From NCBI RefSeq assembly GCF_016901955.1, contig NZ_JACJLC010000021.1, forward strand, positions 1 through 48,219: a DNA stretch of 48,219 bases, written 5' to 3'. Positions 47,735 through 48,219 of this stretch are shown here, piece after piece; the stretch's first letter is position 1; the number at the start of each line of letters is the position of its first letter. This stretch comes from Pseudoflavonifractor phocaeensis (lineage in GTDB: Bacteria > Bacillota > Clostridia > Oscillospirales > Oscillospiraceae). The position numbers were made by a program, and so were the translations under genes. The notes beneath the pieces were generated by a model that was not told the origin of the DNA, made no database searches, and saw nothing but the letters and a program-made list of their open reading frames with translations.

Positions 47735-48219
47735 TCAGCCGGTCTCAATATAATAGATGGGGTTGATCCGTACCCCGTCCACCTTCAGCTCCAGATGGAG
47801 GTGGGGCCCGGTGGTTTTGCCCGAGTCTCCCGACAGGGCCACCGCCTCCCCCGCCGCCACGGTCTGTCCCTGACGGACCAGCAGCTGGGAGCAATGGGCG
47901 TAAAAGCTTTTCACCCCGTTGCCATGGTCGATCTGGAGGTAGAGACCGTAGTCGTCCGGGGAGTCTCCGATATAGTCTACGGTACCGGCGGCAAAGGCCA
48001 GCACCTGGGTGCCCATATTCACCGCCAGGTCCACCCCATTGTGGAACTTCTCCTCCCCATCCACCGGGTGCTCCCGCCAGCCGAAGGAGGAGGTGAGCAC
48101 CCCCACCACCGGGCTCACCGTCTCCCCCAGGGCCAGGTCGTACTTGTCCATAGAGGTGTTGGCGGGCAGGGCGGGACCGGTATAGTCCACGTGCTCCGCC
48201 GTGGGGACAGGACCGGGAG
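47735..48219 (-). CDS. M23-family peptidase, SpoIVFA-like (5' end beyond window)
   Basis: The C-terminal 161 residues are visible with no start inside the window: the frame stays open to base 48219. The LytM fold is complete: FGWREHP, the zinc ligands in FHNGVDLAV (His and Asp), and HLHLEL near the end. Both metal motifs are kept, so it may be an active endopeptidase, unlike strictly degenerate SpoIVFA. Its stop abuts the M50 start. An N-terminal membrane anchor is expected but not seen. Confidence 0.85.
   Translation of the reverse strand, partial: PGPVPTAEHVDYTGPALPANTSMDKYDLALGETVSPVVGVLTSSFGWREHPVDGEEKFHNGVDLAVNMGTQVLAFAAGTVDYIGDSPDDYGLYLQIDHGNGVKSFYAHCSQLLVRQGQTVAAGEAVALSGDSGKTTGPHLHLELKVDGVRINPIYYIETG

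Noticed and set aside
1-48219. CRISPR arrays, transposases, integrases, toxin-antitoxin pairs, restriction systems, tRNA or rRNA genes
   Set aside because: None could be found on reading both strands; the window is core-genome sequence.

Overview
The window is one strand-biased block of core bacterial genes: I support 52 protein-coding genes, and all of them read on the minus strand. Gene content and order are those of an endospore-lineage Bacillota. The high GC content (judged by eye from the G/C-rich wobble positions), the IspH-ribosomal protein S1 fusion, GerW, DUF5685, DUF3343 and the YugP peptidase point to a clostridial lineage of the Oscillospiraceae type (Flavonifractor, Lawsonibacter or Intestinimonas relatives). 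That placement is inference. No tRNA, rRNA, CRISPR array, insertion sequence or prophage was seen. No gap between genes exceeds about 225 bases.

Layout in the direction of transcription (right to left). (1) 48219-46673: a 5'-truncated M23 peptidase and an M50 protease (a SpoIVFA/SpoIVFB-like pair), then rplS with its own promoter and a strong terminator. (2) 46534-41580: rbgA, rnhB, yraN, an M19 dipeptidase, thrC and a metallophosphoesterase, behind a TATAAT promoter. (3) 41461-34032: the protein-quality-control run tig, clpP, clpX, lon, engB, then a fumarylacetoacetase-family gene, with GC-rich hairpins between the protease genes. (4) 33930-28787: an M50 protease, scpA, scpB, a DUF2953 gene, gerW, a D,D-carboxypeptidase and rluB (chromosome segregation and spore/wall functions). 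(5) 28611-23277: an RpiR regulator, a BaiN-like flavoprotein, cmk, plsC and ispH-rpsA. (6) 23066-21234: a lone secreted protein of 610 residues. (7) 21036-17813: carD, ispD, ispF, a DUF3343 gene and a cysteine-desulfurase-like gene. (8) 17589-13005: cdaA, cdaR, an RseC-like gene, DUF5685, a J-domain protein and a membrane protein. (9) 12933-1: yicC, remA, gmk, rpoZ, priA, def, fmt, a PIG-V-like glycosyltransferase, a YugP-like peptidase, rsmB, rlmN, prpC and a 3'-truncated prkC. Block 9 is the B. subtilis yloC-to-prkC cluster without coaBC and with two extra genes between fmt and rsmB.

Functionally the window joins translation and RNA maturation (def, fmt, rsmB, rlmN, engB, rbgA, rplS, S1), isoprenoid precursor synthesis (ispD, ispF, ispH), cyclic di-AMP signalling (cdaA/cdaR), Ser/Thr kinase signalling (prkC/prpC), proteolysis and chromosome segregation. 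I found no obvious defence or mobile system. The most interesting signals are in the short gaps between genes. Three leaders put a ribosome-binding site inside or beside a strong hairpin: ispD, DUF3343 and the D,D-carboxypeptidase. The last also has a candidate forespore-type promoter starting inside the hairpin. The least understood coding module is the run of cysteine-rich proteins RseC-like, DUF5685 and J-protein downstream of cdaAR.
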